Made by a program: the position numbers and the translations under genes. Positions 50,388 through 59,126 of a stretch of DNA of 64,000 nucleotides are shown here, in pieces. Position 1 is the stretch's first letter. Each line of letters opens with the position of its first letter. Source of the stretch: Paraburkholderia eburnea (GTDB lineage: Bacteria > Pseudomonadota > Gammaproteobacteria > Burkholderiales > Burkholderiaceae); assembly GCF_002917095.1 (NCBI RefSeq), contig NZ_PQGA01000018.1:1-64000 (forward strand), read 5' to 3'. The notes under the pieces are model-generated. The model searched no databases, was not told the origin of the DNA, and was given only the letters and a program-made list of their open reading frames with translations.

Positions 50388-51031
50388 AGTATTGCGGCCA
50401 GGTAAGTACTGACGAGAAAGCCAGGAGTTTTGCGCGACGTTTTATGCACTACCCGGACCGACCCGTTCAACGCCGATCGTTTCCCAGGCCCCGCGCGATA
50501 AAGCGTCGCCATCGGTAATTCAGTTCGAACTGCATCGGCCGGACAAGCCTTGGTGGTTAGCCAGGTGCTTTCCTTGCTCGTATCGCCTTGCGACTGCGCC
50601 TATGCCATTGGCATCGTGAACCGGGCGTCTGGTTTCGAAACAATACGACCTTTGCGATTGCAGCATTCTACTGAAAAATGAAGATAGTGGCCGTTTGCCA
50701 ATTTCATCGGCGAAACGGCTGGCGGGCGGCCGCTACCGGGACCGGCCTGGGTTGTTGGCCGTAAGGCCATCGAAGAAGTCCACTGCGTGCTGGCGGTTGG
50801 ACATGGACATGAGCGTGGCCGCCGGGTCGAGTCCCGCGTCGTTCGCCAGGCTCTTCAGCAGATCGGTGAGCGGGCGCGCGAGGTGGGTGGCGATGGCGGA
50901 TTGTCTATCGGCCCGCCGAAAAACTGCGCGGCAAACCTCTGACCGGCGATGCAAGGAAGGTTTCCGGGTATGCACTTTGCGATTCCGGCTCTCCTCGAAC
51001 GGAAGCATGAATCTTATTTATGGAGGCCGGG
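50388..51031. other. 644-base gap upstream of phcB-like gene
   Basis: No convincing gene. A minus-strand frame at 50733-51008 (91 aa, containing LTDLLKSLANDAGLDPAATL) and an overlapping plus-strand frame lack ribosome-binding sites and recognised domains. The frame may be a remnant. The phcB promoter should lie in the first 150 bases. Confidence 0.45.
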
Positions 51032-51259
51032 ATGCGTTCGATATTTACCGCTTTTGCGATTGCCGGTTGTCTGGTCGGCGTTGCCGGACCCGTTTGGGCG
51101 GAGGGATGCCTGAAGGGCGCCGCCGCCGGTGGCGTCGTGGGGCACGTCGCTGGCCATCATGCAGTGGTTGGCGCGGCTGGCGGCTGCGCCATTGGCCACC
51201 ATGAAGCGAAAAAGAAAGACAAGGCCGCCGCAGCGCAGGGTGCGAGCGGCACCAGGTAA
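51032..51259 (+). CDS. small exported glycine-zipper-like protein
   Basis: A 75-aa envelope protein. The signal peptide MRSIFTAFAIAGCLVGVAGPVWA is followed by a glycine/alanine/histidine-rich segment (KGAAAGGVVGHVAGHHAVVG) of glycine-zipper type, two Cys, and a Lys-rich tail. GGAGG stands 5 bases before the ATG. Related small proteins occur widely in Burkholderiales with unknown function, probably stabilising the envelope. Confidence 0.75.
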   Translation: MRSIFTAFAIAGCLVGVAGPVWAEGCLKGAAAGGVVGHVAGHHAVVGAAGGCAIGHHEAKKKDKAAAAQGASGTR

Positions 51260-51293
51260 TTGCGTAATACCGGGATGACCCATGCGGTCAATC

Positions 51294-51611
51294 TCACATC
51301 TGCCCACGACGCGAGCAAACCGAAACGATCTGTGCGATCGCAGACGGCTCTCGCGCACCGGGCAGATACTGCAAGATACACAGGTTGTAATTTCTCTCAC
51401 GCGGCAGGAGCATCTCGCCGTTTTGATAGAGCGCGTAGCATGAGCGCTTAATAAGCTGGGACGTGGCCTCATTGCGACTGTCGCGCAAATTACTGAGCAA
51501 ACAATCCTCATAGGCCGACTGCGAGTCAGACAACGCAGCGTGTGCGCCCGGCACGCCGAGCAAGCCAATCAAAGTCTGTAACGCCAACGTCAGTATTAGA
51601 TTCTTTCCCAT
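51294..51611 (-). CDS. small exported Cys-containing protein
   Basis: A 105-aa predicted periplasmic protein. The signal peptide MGKNLILTLALQTLIGLLG ends at AHA. The mature part has Cys residues in YEDCLLSNL, KRSCYALYQ, YNLCILQYL and VSVCSRR, fitting two disulfides. No family is recognised. The ATG at 51611 is picked because it begins the signal peptide. The upstream DNA is AT-richer than the rest of the window. Confidence 0.6.
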   Translation of the reverse strand: MGKNLILTLALQTLIGLLGVPGAHAALSDSQSAYEDCLLSNLRDSRNEATSQLIKRSCYALYQNGEMLLPRERNYNLCILQYLPGAREPSAIAQIVSVCSRRGQM

Positions 51612-51973
51612 TGCTTGAAGTCTGTCTAAGGCGGCGTTTAAAAAGAAATTATTTTGAAAATAGGGTGCGTATATCGAGAATAATATGGTGGAATTTACCG
51701 TATCAGCCGATACAGCGCTTGAAACGTGCTCCAGCAGACTTTGAGGAGATAAAGAGTTGAGCGGAAGATAATCCGCAGCGCCATCGCCGGGGAAAAGCAT
51801 GGATATGTCGGGTCTGAGCGTAGTGTTGCGCCGTGGTGTGCGGGCTGAGCAACGGCGCGCTCGATGCGTACAGGTGCTACGTGTGCTTTTCGGCAAGCAA
51901 ACGATCATCCTCGCCGAAAGTAACGAAATCCCAGGAACTCCAGTCACGACCTGAATCGCGCCCCCGAATATCC
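51612..51973. other. AT-richer gap without a convincing gene
   Basis: 362 bases. The left half is clearly AT-richer than the surroundings and the frames on both strands lack start signals and domains. TTTCGGC / GCCGAAA arms near 51893-51922 could form a loose hairpin. Looks like foreign or decayed DNA. Confidence 0.4.
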
Positions 51974-52579
51974 TTAGACCGACTGGCCACTATCCTGCGG
52001 CGCAAGGAATCGGCTGACCAAAAGCTCGAGATAGTCAGCGCTGTCGCCCTTGCCCAGCTTGGGATCACGGATCAGCATGCTCCGCGCCCCATCGATGATC
52101 GCCATCAGGATAGCGGCCGTCATTTCGGCATCGAGTTCCGCATCGATTCGCCCTTGTTCCTGTGCTTTGCGCAGGAAATCTGCCAGCAACGCGCGCAAGG
52201 CGAGTGTATGCCGGCGCAGGATGTCGGCGAGTTCGGTGTTGCGGCCGGCCTCGGCCAGCACGTCGAACACCAGCGATTCCTTGATCAAACCGCGTTTCGT
52301 CTTTGTGCTTTCCGCAATGAAGGCGCGGATGGGATCGGGGCTTTGCATTATCCGCTCGAAATGCTCGGCCGCTCTCGCCAGGCCACCTTCAGTCATTGCA
52401 CTGACGATGGCCTCTTTGTTGGGAAAGTAGTGATACAGATGGCCAGCGCTCATCCCTGCTTCGGCGCAGATCTCCGAGATACTGGCCCCGCGGAAGCCGT
52501 CGCGGGCGAAGCACAGCGCAGCAGCCTGCAGGATCTGCTGCCGTCGTTCCTCGTGCTTGTCTGGGTCAACTTTTCGCAC
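51974..52579 (-). CDS. TetR-family regulator
   Basis: A 201-aa repressor. HTH: RRQQILQAAALCFARDGFRGASISEICAEAGMSAGHLYHYFPNKEAI is present in full over residues 12-58; the ligand domain follows. It starts at GTG 52579 with GAGG 7 bases upstream. Divergent from a lipoprotein gene; a 28-bp imperfect palindrome at 52644-52671 lies between them and is the likely operator. Confidence 0.88.
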   Translation of the reverse strand: MRKVDPDKHEERRQQILQAAALCFARDGFRGASISEICAEAGMSAGHLYHYFPNKEAIVSAMTEGGLARAAEHFERIMQSPDPIRAFIAESTKTKRGLIKESLVFDVLAEAGRNTELADILRRHTLALRALLADFLRKAQEQGRIDAELDAEMTAAILMAIIDGARSMLIRDPKLGKGDSADYLELLVSRFLAPQDSGQSV

Positions 52580-52643
52580 TACATCGCCTCTTGGTTAGAG
52601 CGATCATCCTAACATATCTTGACGGGGTGCCATAGGGACCATA

Positions 52644-52671
52644 TTATTAGATTGATCGTTCTATCTATTAA
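52644..52671. promoter_or_regulatory. TetR operator between tetR and the lipoprotein gene
   Basis: TTATTAGATTGATC / GTTCTATCTATTAA forms a 28-bp palindrome with three mismatched pairs, placed just upstream of the lipoprotein start at 52688. Confidence 0.75.
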
Positions 52672-52687
52672 TGTTGGTAGGGTACCC

Positions 52688-53335
52688 ATGCGTAAAAAAC
52701 TGCTTGTCATTGGTTGCATCCTGCTAGCCGGGTGCGCCAGTACCGCACCGGTACCCCACGAATCATTACCGTCTTCTACGCAGTTGCAGACCAATCCACA
52801 GGACAAGGATGGGCGGGTTCCGTATGTCTATGCCGTACCGGGAGTCGAATGGCGGCGCTATACGAACGTGATGGTCGATCCGGTAGCGATCTATCACGGC
52901 ACCGACGCACAATTTAAAAGCACCACCGAAGCAGACCGGGACGCCATCGCCGCCTACATGCAGGGCCAGTTCACCGATGTTCTGAAAGGCCACTACACCA
53001 TCGTGCAGGTCGCGGCCCCCGATACCTTGCGCATCCACCTGACGCTGACCGGCATCGCAACTAGCACTCCGGTTCTGGCAGCGCTCACGAAGATTTCCCC
53101 TGCGGGCCTTGTGATTAACACCGTCAATAACCTGCAAGGCCGACCCGCAATCCTGACTGGTTCGGTGAGCTACGCCGTCGATATCTATGACAGCACCAGC
53201 AGTCGCCTGTTGCGAGCCTATACCGCGTGGCAGTATCCCGGCGCCGAAAACATCGCCGCCAGTTTCGGTGCGCTGGGTGCTGCCAAAGCCGGTGTCCGCA
53301 ACGGTGCTCAATCCCTGCTAGCGCAGTTGCAATAG
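52688..53335 (+). CDS. DUF3313-like lipoprotein
   Basis: A 215-aa lipoprotein. The signal sequence MRKKLLVIGCILLAGC contains the lipobox LAGC (acylated Cys16). The mature part has YTNVMVDPVAIYHG, QFTDVLKGHYTIV and GPDTLRIHLTLTGI-like strands (exactly APDTLRIHLTLTGI), typical of DUF3313. It is targeted to the outer or inner membrane. Under control of the divergent TetR by the shared operator. Function unknown; related lipoproteins are often induced with efflux or stress systems. Confidence 0.8.
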   Translation: MRKKLLVIGCILLAGCASTAPVPHESLPSSTQLQTNPQDKDGRVPYVYAVPGVEWRRYTNVMVDPVAIYHGTDAQFKSTTEADRDAIAAYMQGQFTDVLKGHYTIVQVAAPDTLRIHLTLTGIATSTPVLAALTKISPAGLVINTVNNLQGRPAILTGSVSYAVDIYDSTSSRLLRAYTAWQYPGAENIAASFGALGAAKAGVRNGAQSLLAQLQ

Positions 53336-53420
53336 ATCGAGTTGCGGACATGAAGTCGCTGTCCCCACGAGAGGCAACGGGCCGCTTCGCCCTCGTCCCG
53401 ATCATCAAAAGGAAAACACC

Positions 53421-53966
53421 GTGACCGTGACCACCCTCGATCCGACGTCCGCGCTCGTTGTCATCGATCTTCAGAAAGGTATCCTTTCACTTCCGGCGGT
53501 GCATCCCATGGACGACGTGGTAAAGCACGCCGGGGCGTTGGCAGAAGCCTTTCGTCAGCGTGGTTTGCCGGTCGTGCTGGTCAATGTCGCCGGAGGTGCG
53601 CCGGGCCGGACGGAGCAGCCACGAGTCCATCGGGAATTGCCGGCAGGCTGGACCGATCTCATCCCCGAGCTAAATCCGCAACCGCAGGACCATCTCGTGA
53701 CGAAGCACACGCCGGGGGCCTTCACGAACACCGGTCTTGAATCCCATCTGAGGTCGTTGGGAGTCACGCAGGTCGTGATCGTCGGCGTCGCCACCAGCAA
53801 TGGCGTCGAGGTCACCGCGCGCCAGGCCTATGAACTCGGCTTCAACGTCACGCTCGCGACGGACGCCATGACCGACCTGCAGTCCGATGCTCATACCTAC
53901 AGCATCACGCGCGTTTTTCCAGGGATCGGCGAGACCGGCGCTACACAAGAAATCATGACCTCATGA
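53421..53966 (+). CDS. isochorismatase-like hydrolase with Cys replaced by Ser
   Basis: A 181-aa cysteine-hydrolase-fold protein. Asp in LVVIDLQKGI and Lys in VTKHTPGAF of the catalytic triad are present. The nucleophile position reads VGVATSNGVEVTARQA, so Ser or Thr stands where amidohydrolases have Cys. Isochorismatase-type lyases and several uncharacterised relatives naturally lack the Cys. It starts at GTG 53421 with AAAAGGAAAA upstream. Followed 16 bases later by a small membrane protein. Confidence 0.85.
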   Translation: MTVTTLDPTSALVVIDLQKGILSLPAVHPMDDVVKHAGALAEAFRQRGLPVVLVNVAGGAPGRTEQPRVHRELPAGWTDLIPELNPQPQDHLVTKHTPGAFTNTGLESHLRSLGVTQVVIVGVATSNGVEVTARQAYELGFNVTLATDAMTDLQSDAHTYSITRVFPGIGETGATQEIMTS

Positions 53967-53982
53967 AACGGAGCGCTTAACC

Positions 53983-54312
53983 ATGAATTGGCTATACAAC
54001 GTGTCCTACTTTTTCGGTGGCGCTCTTCTCGCGAACGCCATTCCGCATTTCGTCAGCGGCATGATGGGGCGGGCTTTTCAGAGTCCATTCGCCACACCTT
54101 CTGGCGTGGGTCTTTCATCCTCGACCGTGAACGTACTCTGGGGGTTTGCGAACTTCGTATTCGCCTGGCTGCTCATCGCTCGTGTGGGAACTTTCGATTT
54201 GCTCGCGGTGGATAACGCCATCGCCGTGGGTGCCGGTGTTCTGCTGATGGGTGTGATCTCCGCGCGTCTGTTCGGACAGTTTCATGGCGGCAATTCGCCC
54301 ACGGGCTTGTGA
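53983..54312 (+). CDS. small integral membrane protein
   Basis: A 109-aa protein with about three hydrophobic segments (YNVSYFFGGALLANAIPHFVSG; VNVLWGFANFVFAWLLIA; AIAVGAGVLLMGVISARLF). No catalytic motif. It lies just downstream of the isochorismatase-like gene and before a decayed transporter region. Function unknown. Confidence 0.7.
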   Translation: MNWLYNVSYFFGGALLANAIPHFVSGMMGRAFQSPFATPSGVGLSSSTVNVLWGFANFVFAWLLIARVGTFDLLAVDNAIAVGAGVLLMGVISARLFGQFHGGNSPTGL

Positions 54313-54316
54313 CGCC

Positions 54317-54604
54317 TTGGCCAAGGGCACATTCCGTTCGCTGAAGGTCTTCAACTATCGTGTCTGGGTCATCGGCTCGCTTGTCTCCAATGTCGGAACG
54401 TGGATGCAGCGCACCGCCCAGGACTGGCTGGTGCGCACGGAACTCACCTATCACAGGGCAAGCGCCGTCGGTATCGTCACGCAGGCAGTTTCAGCTTCAG
54501 GATCCATGGCGGCGCTCGTCGCGCTCGTCTACATCATTGGCCGACGACAGACCCGGACTCGATGGAACAGGGGGATCGTTGATCTCACCTTCTCAACAAG
54601 TTAG
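54317..54604 (+). pseudogene. remnant of an EntS-like MFS transporter
   Basis: The frame reads GTFRSLKVFNYRVW, GSLVSNVGTWMQRTAQDW and LVRTELTYHRASAVGIV. This matches about the first 50 residues of the MFS exporter at 30558 and then breaks off into unrelated sequence. It has no proper start codon or ribosome-binding site. A truncated paralog. Confidence 0.8.
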
Positions 54605-54626
54605 AGCCGAGATAAATCCTTGATAA

Positions 54627-54758
54627 ATGCTTCCGATAAAACACAAGAGCTCGCCATCGAAGTGCAGGTCTGGTCAAAGCATTCAGAAGCCGACGCTGGA
54701 CGAAGTGTTTCTGACCCTGACGGGTCAAGACGTGAAGGTAAAAGGAGACCCGTTATGA
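54627..54758 (+). pseudogene. C-terminal remnant of a DrrA-like ABC ATPase
   Basis: Only the tail of a drug-ABC ATPase remains: SGQSIQKPTLDEVFLTLTGQ, then DVKVKGDPL and a TGA that overlaps the ATG of the permease (ATGA at 54755-54758). Walker A, signature and Walker B are all lost. Confidence 0.75.
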
Positions 54759-55578
54759 CCGGTACGGAAACATTCAAACCTGTGATGCCTCCTGCTGCTC
54801 GACACATGCTAAGGAACCGCCGCAGCCTGCGTCAGTCGATCCACGATTCGACGGTCATGGCTTATCGGAGCCTGCTCAAAATGCGCCGCACGCCAGAACA
54901 GTTTTCGACGTAACGCTTCAGCCCATCGTCTTCACACTGATGTTCATCTATCTCTTCGGAGGCGCGATCTCCGGTAATGTGCTGGGCTATCTGCCCATCA
55001 TCATTCCGGGCATCCTCGTTCAGACTGTTCTCACCACGTCGTCGAGCACGGGCGTGCAGTTGCGCGAAGACATGGACAAAGGCGTGTTTAACCGCTTTCG
55101 CACACTGCCCATCGCCCGAATCGCGCCGTTGGCCGGAGCCTTGCTCGCAGACACCGTCCGCTTTGCCATTGCCGCTGTGCTCACCTTGATCATGGGCTAC
55201 ATCATGGGCTATCGGCCCCATCCTGGCGGCATCGTGGTCGGTGGTTTGCTGGTGATGTTTGCCGCCTGGTGTATCAGCTGGATTTTTGCGCTTCTTGGCG
55301 TGATGGCTCACAGCGCTTCCAACGTGAACGGCATGGCGACGCTCGTGCTGTTCCCGCTAACTTTTCTGTCCAACGCCTTCGTTCCGGCAAAGACTTTGCC
55401 CGGTTGGTTGCAGGTGTTCGTGCATTTCAATCCTGTCTCGCACCTTGTCTCGGCGGTACGAGATCTGGCGGGCAATGGCGTGATCGGACTGGACTTCTGG
55501 CTGACCCTACTCGGTTCCTTGATTATCGTGGCGATCTTTGCACCTCTCACTGTGCGCGCATATATGCGCTATTCCTGA
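54755..55578 (+). pseudogene. ABC-2 permease (DrrB-like), frameshifted
   Basis: The first 52 codons (MTGTETFKPVMPP ... MAYRSLLKMRRTPEQF) end at a stop at 54911-54913. The permease continues in another frame from 54907 as DVTLQPIVFTLMFIYLFGG and runs to 55578 with six membrane segments and the SSSTGVQLREDMDKGVFNRFR core of DrrB proteins. One base appears lost in the TTTT run at 54902-54905. AAAAGGAGA before the ATG is intact. The gene could be a recent mutation or a sequencing error, but the missing ATPase says the exporter is dead. Confidence 0.8.
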
Positions 55579-55817
55579 TGGGTCATTGCCTCCGAACGGC
55601 GCGTCCTTCGATAATGCGAGGCGAGCCAGGTCGCCTTGAAGTGGCCCGCAACGGGCTTGCCGTCTTCGTAGATCCGCGCTCGGGCTCGCTGACGCCGGGC
55701 GAACGACGCGGCAGGAAAGTCGTGCCGCGCGATGAACCGGCGGAGCAGGGCACCGCACGCCCCCGCCGAACATCTGCCATTCAGGCGCAGCGTGCGGGCC
55801 GGTGAACTTACCCGCAT

Positions 55818-56306
55818 CTAGTTCCCCTGCTTGACGCGCCGCCACGCCAATCGCAGGACAGGATGTGCGGCGCGCACGATGGCGTCGATATCGCGTTGTG
55901 TGACGGCAACCGAAGCATCCCCGTCCCGCAGACGGAACACCACGTTGTCAATGTGGCTGCACAGCGTCCGGTGCGCCGGCTCGTCCGGATTTGTCAGCAA
56001 TCTGATATTCCAGAACAGCCACACGAGTCGCTCGTACTTCGCCGCGAGTCCCGGGTCGCTGGCCTGTGCCGCGTGATCTCCGGGCCAGTCGCCGTGCAGC
56101 CGTTGTTTGTGCTGGGTGAGCGTGGCGACGAGAGAGGCCAGTTCGGCCAGCGCCTCGCGCAGCGAGGCCATCCACTTTTCCCGATTGGTCGACAGTACGC
56201 TGGCATTGAACTGGCGCTGCGAGGCGCGAAGGGTGACGAGCGGCGCCAGGATAGCCGTGATGAGTGCCGCGCACGCCATCACGAAGCTGACATGAATGGC
56301 GCTCAT
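55818..56306 (-). CDS. membrane-anchored small protein coupled to the MBL hydrolase
   Basis: A 162-aa protein. One N-terminal membrane helix (HVSFVMACAALITAILAPLV) is followed by a long cytoplasmic helical region (WMASLREALAELASLVATL, KYERLVWLFWNIRLLTNP, DIDAIVRAAHPVLRLAWRRV). The ATG overlaps the stop of the upstream hydrolase gene (56303-56306), so it is coupled. No family recognised; similar single-TM helical proteins are common as orphan genes in Burkholderia. Confidence 0.65.
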   Translation of the reverse strand: MSAIHVSFVMACAALITAILAPLVTLRASQRQFNASVLSTNREKWMASLREALAELASLVATLTQHKQRLHGDWPGDHAAQASDPGLAAKYERLVWLFWNIRLLTNPDEPAHRTLCSHIDNVVFRLRDGDASVAVTQRDIDAIVRAAHPVLRLAWRRVKQGN

Positions 56307-57205
56307 GACTGCGTGACCTGCGTGCGGCCCGTCGCGGATGCGCGCACGGGTTCACTATGGTCGAGCCGTTCCCCGTGAACGGTCACAGGTTCGCCGAGCG
56401 CAACCGCGTATTCCCAGGGATTGTGCGCGCTGAACACGCGAATCTCGGGATGGGTGGACGTGAGGGCGCGAAGCCGTGCCTGGTTGCGCAGACGCTCACG
56501 CCTCACGGTCTGGACGGCGGCCTGAAACAGGCCCACCAGCCACGCGCATTGCCGCTGGGCGCCATGAATCTCGCGCGGATCGAAGTACGCATCGCCCGCG
56601 TGCAGCATCCATCCTCGCGCATCCTGCACGGCCACGCCGCAATGCCCCAGCGTATGCCCGAACAGCGGAACGAGCAGGATTTCGGGCGGCAGGCCGCGCA
56701 ACGCGCGGATGGCCTCGAAGCCCATCCACGGGTCGCCTTCTTCGCTATACGTTTCATAACGTGGCTGATGCGCCCACATGGCACGCAGATAGCGATGCTT
56801 GTCCTTGAAGGAGCGGCGTGCGGTGCAGGCTTCCAGTTCCCGGCCATGCAGATGGACGCTTGCATGGGGAAAATCCGCAAGTCCGCCGACGTGGTCGAGA
56901 TCCATATGCGTCATCACGATATGGCGCACGTCACGCGGATCGAAGCCGAGTGCGCGAATCTGCGCCACCGCCGAAAGCGTCGGATCGCGCCGGGGATTCG
57001 CATAGAGATGCGTGAAGGCAAAGCCGAGGCGTTTCACCGGGTCGAGCAGATCCTGGGTGCCCAGTCCCGTATCGACGAGAACGAGGCCGCTGGACGGCGT
57101 TTCAATAAGCAGGCAGTGGCAGGCGAGTTGCCGCCCGTGGATGCGCAGGCGCTGAATGCAGGCGCAGTTGAGATGATGGACCTTGAGCGCGTTCGAGCTG
57201 GCCAT
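56303..57205 (-). CDS. MBL-fold metallohydrolase, AHL-lactonase-like
   Basis: A 300-aa metallo-beta-lactamase-fold hydrolase. The di-zinc motif HMDLDH is at 100-105, with downstream His in GHTLGH and Asp in HAGDAYFDP. The arrangement is that of N-acyl-homoserine lactonases and related lactonases (AttM/AiiA-like); the substrate is not certain. GGAGA precedes the ATG. It is divergent from a TetR gene with two matching operators in the gap, so it is probably derepressed by the TetR ligand. Confidence 0.82.
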   Translation of the reverse strand: MASSNALKVHHLNCACIQRLRIHGRQLACHCLLIETPSSGLVLVDTGLGTQDLLDPVKRLGFAFTHLYANPRRDPTLSAVAQIRALGFDPRDVRHIVMTHMDLDHVGGLADFPHASVHLHGRELEACTARRSFKDKHRYLRAMWAHQPRYETYSEEGDPWMGFEAIRALRGLPPEILLVPLFGHTLGHCGVAVQDARGWMLHAGDAYFDPREIHGAQRQCAWLVGLFQAAVQTVRRERLRNQARLRALTSTHPEIRVFSAHNPWEYAVALGEPVTVHGERLDHSEPVRASATGRTQVTQS

Positions 57206-57220
57206 GAACTGTCTCCATAA

Positions 57221-57240
57221 AAAGGAATGAACATTCCTTT
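57221..57240. promoter_or_regulatory. TetR operator 1
   Basis: AAAGGAATG-AA-CATTCCTTT, perfect 9-bp arms, 16 bases before the hydrolase start. Confidence 0.85.
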
Positions 57241-57266
57241 ATGCTAGGAGATGCCTCCGAAAAATC

Positions 57267-57284
57267 AAGGAATGTTTATTCCTT
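57267..57284. promoter_or_regulatory. TetR operator 2
   Basis: AAGGAAT-GTTT-ATTCCTT, the same GGAAT half-sites as operator 1, 21 bases before the TetR start, so it should mediate autorepression. Confidence 0.8.
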
Positions 57285-57304
57285 TTTCCTGCTAGACTAG
57301 TTCC

Positions 57305-57913
57305 ATGCCCAAAATCTCCGATGCCCACCGGGAAATGCGCCGCGCGCAGATTCTCGACGCCGCCTGGCGCTGCTTCTATCGCGAAGGCGTCCAGGCCACG
57401 ACCATGGAGCAGATCATCAAGGAGGCGGACATGTCCGCCAGTGCGATGTATCGATACTTTGGCGGCAAGGACGACATCATCTTCAGCGCGATCTCCGCTT
57501 CGCTCAGCGCAGTGGCCAGGCTGCTGGAACTGATCGTCGCGCGTGACCTCGGGCCGGCCGCCCTTGTAGCGCGCGTGACTGCCGACATCGAGGCTTTTAG
57601 TCAGCGCGAGAACTACAACCTCGCCGCCATTGCCATGCATGGCTGGAGCGAGGCGCAGCGTGATGAAAGGGTGCGCGAGCTGATCCGCGGATTCTATGAG
57701 GGCTTTCGCGAGCAACTCGTCGCGCGGGTATTGCGGTGGCAGGCGCAGGAGGAGGTCGCGCCGGACGCCGATGCGACCGAGGTGGCTAAAGCGCTCCAGT
57801 CGATCATTCTGGGGTACGTGGTGCAGATGTCCATCATGCGGGACGTCGATCCCGCCGGGCATGCGCGCGGACTGGCTGCGCTTCTCGGAACGCGTGCCGG
57901 TGATCTGGAGTGA
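57305..57913 (+). CDS. TetR-family regulator
   Basis: A 202-aa repressor. HTH: AQILDAAWRCFYREGVQATTMEQIIKEADMSASAMYRYFGGKDDII (residues about 14-59 in pieces); C-terminal ligand domain. Divergent from the MBL hydrolase, with two GGAATG/CATTCC operators in between. Ligand unknown, perhaps the lactone substrate. Confidence 0.9.
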   Translation: MPKISDAHREMRRAQILDAAWRCFYREGVQATTMEQIIKEADMSASAMYRYFGGKDDIIFSAISASLSAVARLLELIVARDLGPAALVARVTADIEAFSQRENYNLAAIAMHGWSEAQRDERVRELIRGFYEGFREQLVARVLRWQAQEEVAPDADATEVAKALQSIILGYVVQMSIMRDVDPAGHARGLAALLGTRAGDLE

Positions 57914-57960
57914 GTGAAGGGCGTTGCCCATGGACGGTGCATGGGCGGCTGTTCCAACTA

Positions 57961-59007
57961 CTACGTACTACCAATCCCGGCATGCCCTCGTAATTTGCCG
58001 GGGCCCTTTCCTGTCCATCGTTTGAGTGCACGCCGGAAGTTGGCCGTGTCACTGAAGCCCAGCAGCATCGCAATATCGTCGGTGCTCAACGGCGTGGTCT
58101 TGAGATACTCGAGCGCAAGGGAGCGGCGCACGTCATCGAGGATGGCAACAAATGAGGTTTCCTCGGCGAGAAGACGCCGGCGCAGGGTGCGTGTGGTCAG
58201 GTGCATGGCGTTCGCGATCTCATCCATGCCAGGAAACACGCCGGGCTTGCTCATCAGGATCTGGTAGACCTCGCCGGCTACGCCGACCGACGTTTTCGCC
58301 TGTCCGATCAGGCGGTCACAGGTTTCCTGAAGCAGCGTGGCCGTGAGCTTGTGCGCGAGTTGCGGCTTCTGGTCGAGAATCGCGCTGTCGTAGACCAGCT
58401 CGCATTGCGCCTCGTCGAAGAAGCACGGGCAGCCGAGATATTCGCCATAGAGGTCGGCGTGCGGCGGAGCCGGATACGAAAAGCAGGCCTTCACGGGAGG
58501 ACAGCCCCGTCCTGCGACGTCCTGCAAATGCGTGACGTGCTGCATGTACTGCTGCTCGATGATGAACGCGCCCAGCTCGCGCGAGGGGCTCGAAACGAAG
58601 GCATCGGGGAACGTCCACACCATTCTGTCCGGGTACTCGGTCCAGTCGATCGTGACCGTGGGGGTCGCGAGCCGGTGGTATTTCACGCCCAGCTTGAAGT
58701 AATCGCGCAGCGACAGGCAGGACATCAGCGCATAACCGTACATGCCATAGGCGGCAAGATGCAGGCGGCCGCCGACCTTGAACGGGGTAGCCGGGTCGCA
58801 CGACAGCGCAACCGCATTTCTGCACACGGTCGCGTACTGGCCGATCGAAGTCATGACGGACGCGTCGTAGATTTCGTCGATGCCGACGCCCGTGCCCTTG
58901 AGGCTCTCCTCGGGCGAGATCCCCTGTTCCGACAATACCTCCACCAGCGCGGCGATCTTGTACGGCGCGTAAATGCGCTCGTTCAGCGGGGGCCGGGTCG
59001 ATGCCAT
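57961..59007 (-). CDS. AraC-family regulator, OruR-like
   Basis: A 348-aa regulator. It has an N-terminal arabinose-binding-domain-like region of the OruR/ArgR type (YAPYKIAALVEVLSEQGI, GLHLAAYGMYGYALMSC-like RLHLAAYGMYGYALM). The C-terminal HTH is FPGMDEIANAMHLTTRTLRRRLLAEETSF and DIAMLLGFSDTANFRRALKRW. GAGGC lies before the ATG. Divergent from the BKACE operon 119 bases away; such regulators control carnitine, ornithine and similar catabolic operons. Confidence 0.88.
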   Translation of the reverse strand: MASTRPPLNERIYAPYKIAALVEVLSEQGISPEESLKGTGVGIDEIYDASVMTSIGQYATVCRNAVALSCDPATPFKVGGRLHLAAYGMYGYALMSCLSLRDYFKLGVKYHRLATPTVTIDWTEYPDRMVWTFPDAFVSSPSRELGAFIIEQQYMQHVTHLQDVAGRGCPPVKACFSYPAPPHADLYGEYLGCPCFFDEAQCELVYDSAILDQKPQLAHKLTATLLQETCDRLIGQAKTSVGVAGEVYQILMSKPGVFPGMDEIANAMHLTTRTLRRRLLAEETSFVAILDDVRRSLALEYLKTTPLSTDDIAMLLGFSDTANFRRALKRWTGKGPGKLRGHAGIGST

Positions 59008-59126
59008 GTCAAAGCCTCAATTTGTCCTCGAGAGACGGCGAGGTGTCCGAAAATGACCTTACCGGCGCGATCCTACCTGACTACCATCGCTATCACAAGA
59101 CAAGCCGTATTGAACAAGGAGACACC

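Noticed and set aside
47606..50405. Long plus-strand frames opposite the Phc-like kinase and methyltransferase
   Set aside because: Shadows of genes with strong domain evidence; no ribosome-binding sites or domains in the opposite frames.
50733..51008. 91-aa minus-strand frame with LTDLLKSLANDAGLDPAATL
   Set aside because: No ribosome-binding site, no recognised domain, and it overlaps another open frame; kept only as a remark on the gap.
55569..55817. 82-aa minus-strand frame between the dead permease and the next gene
   Set aside because: Arg-rich, no start signal and no domain; probably non-coding.
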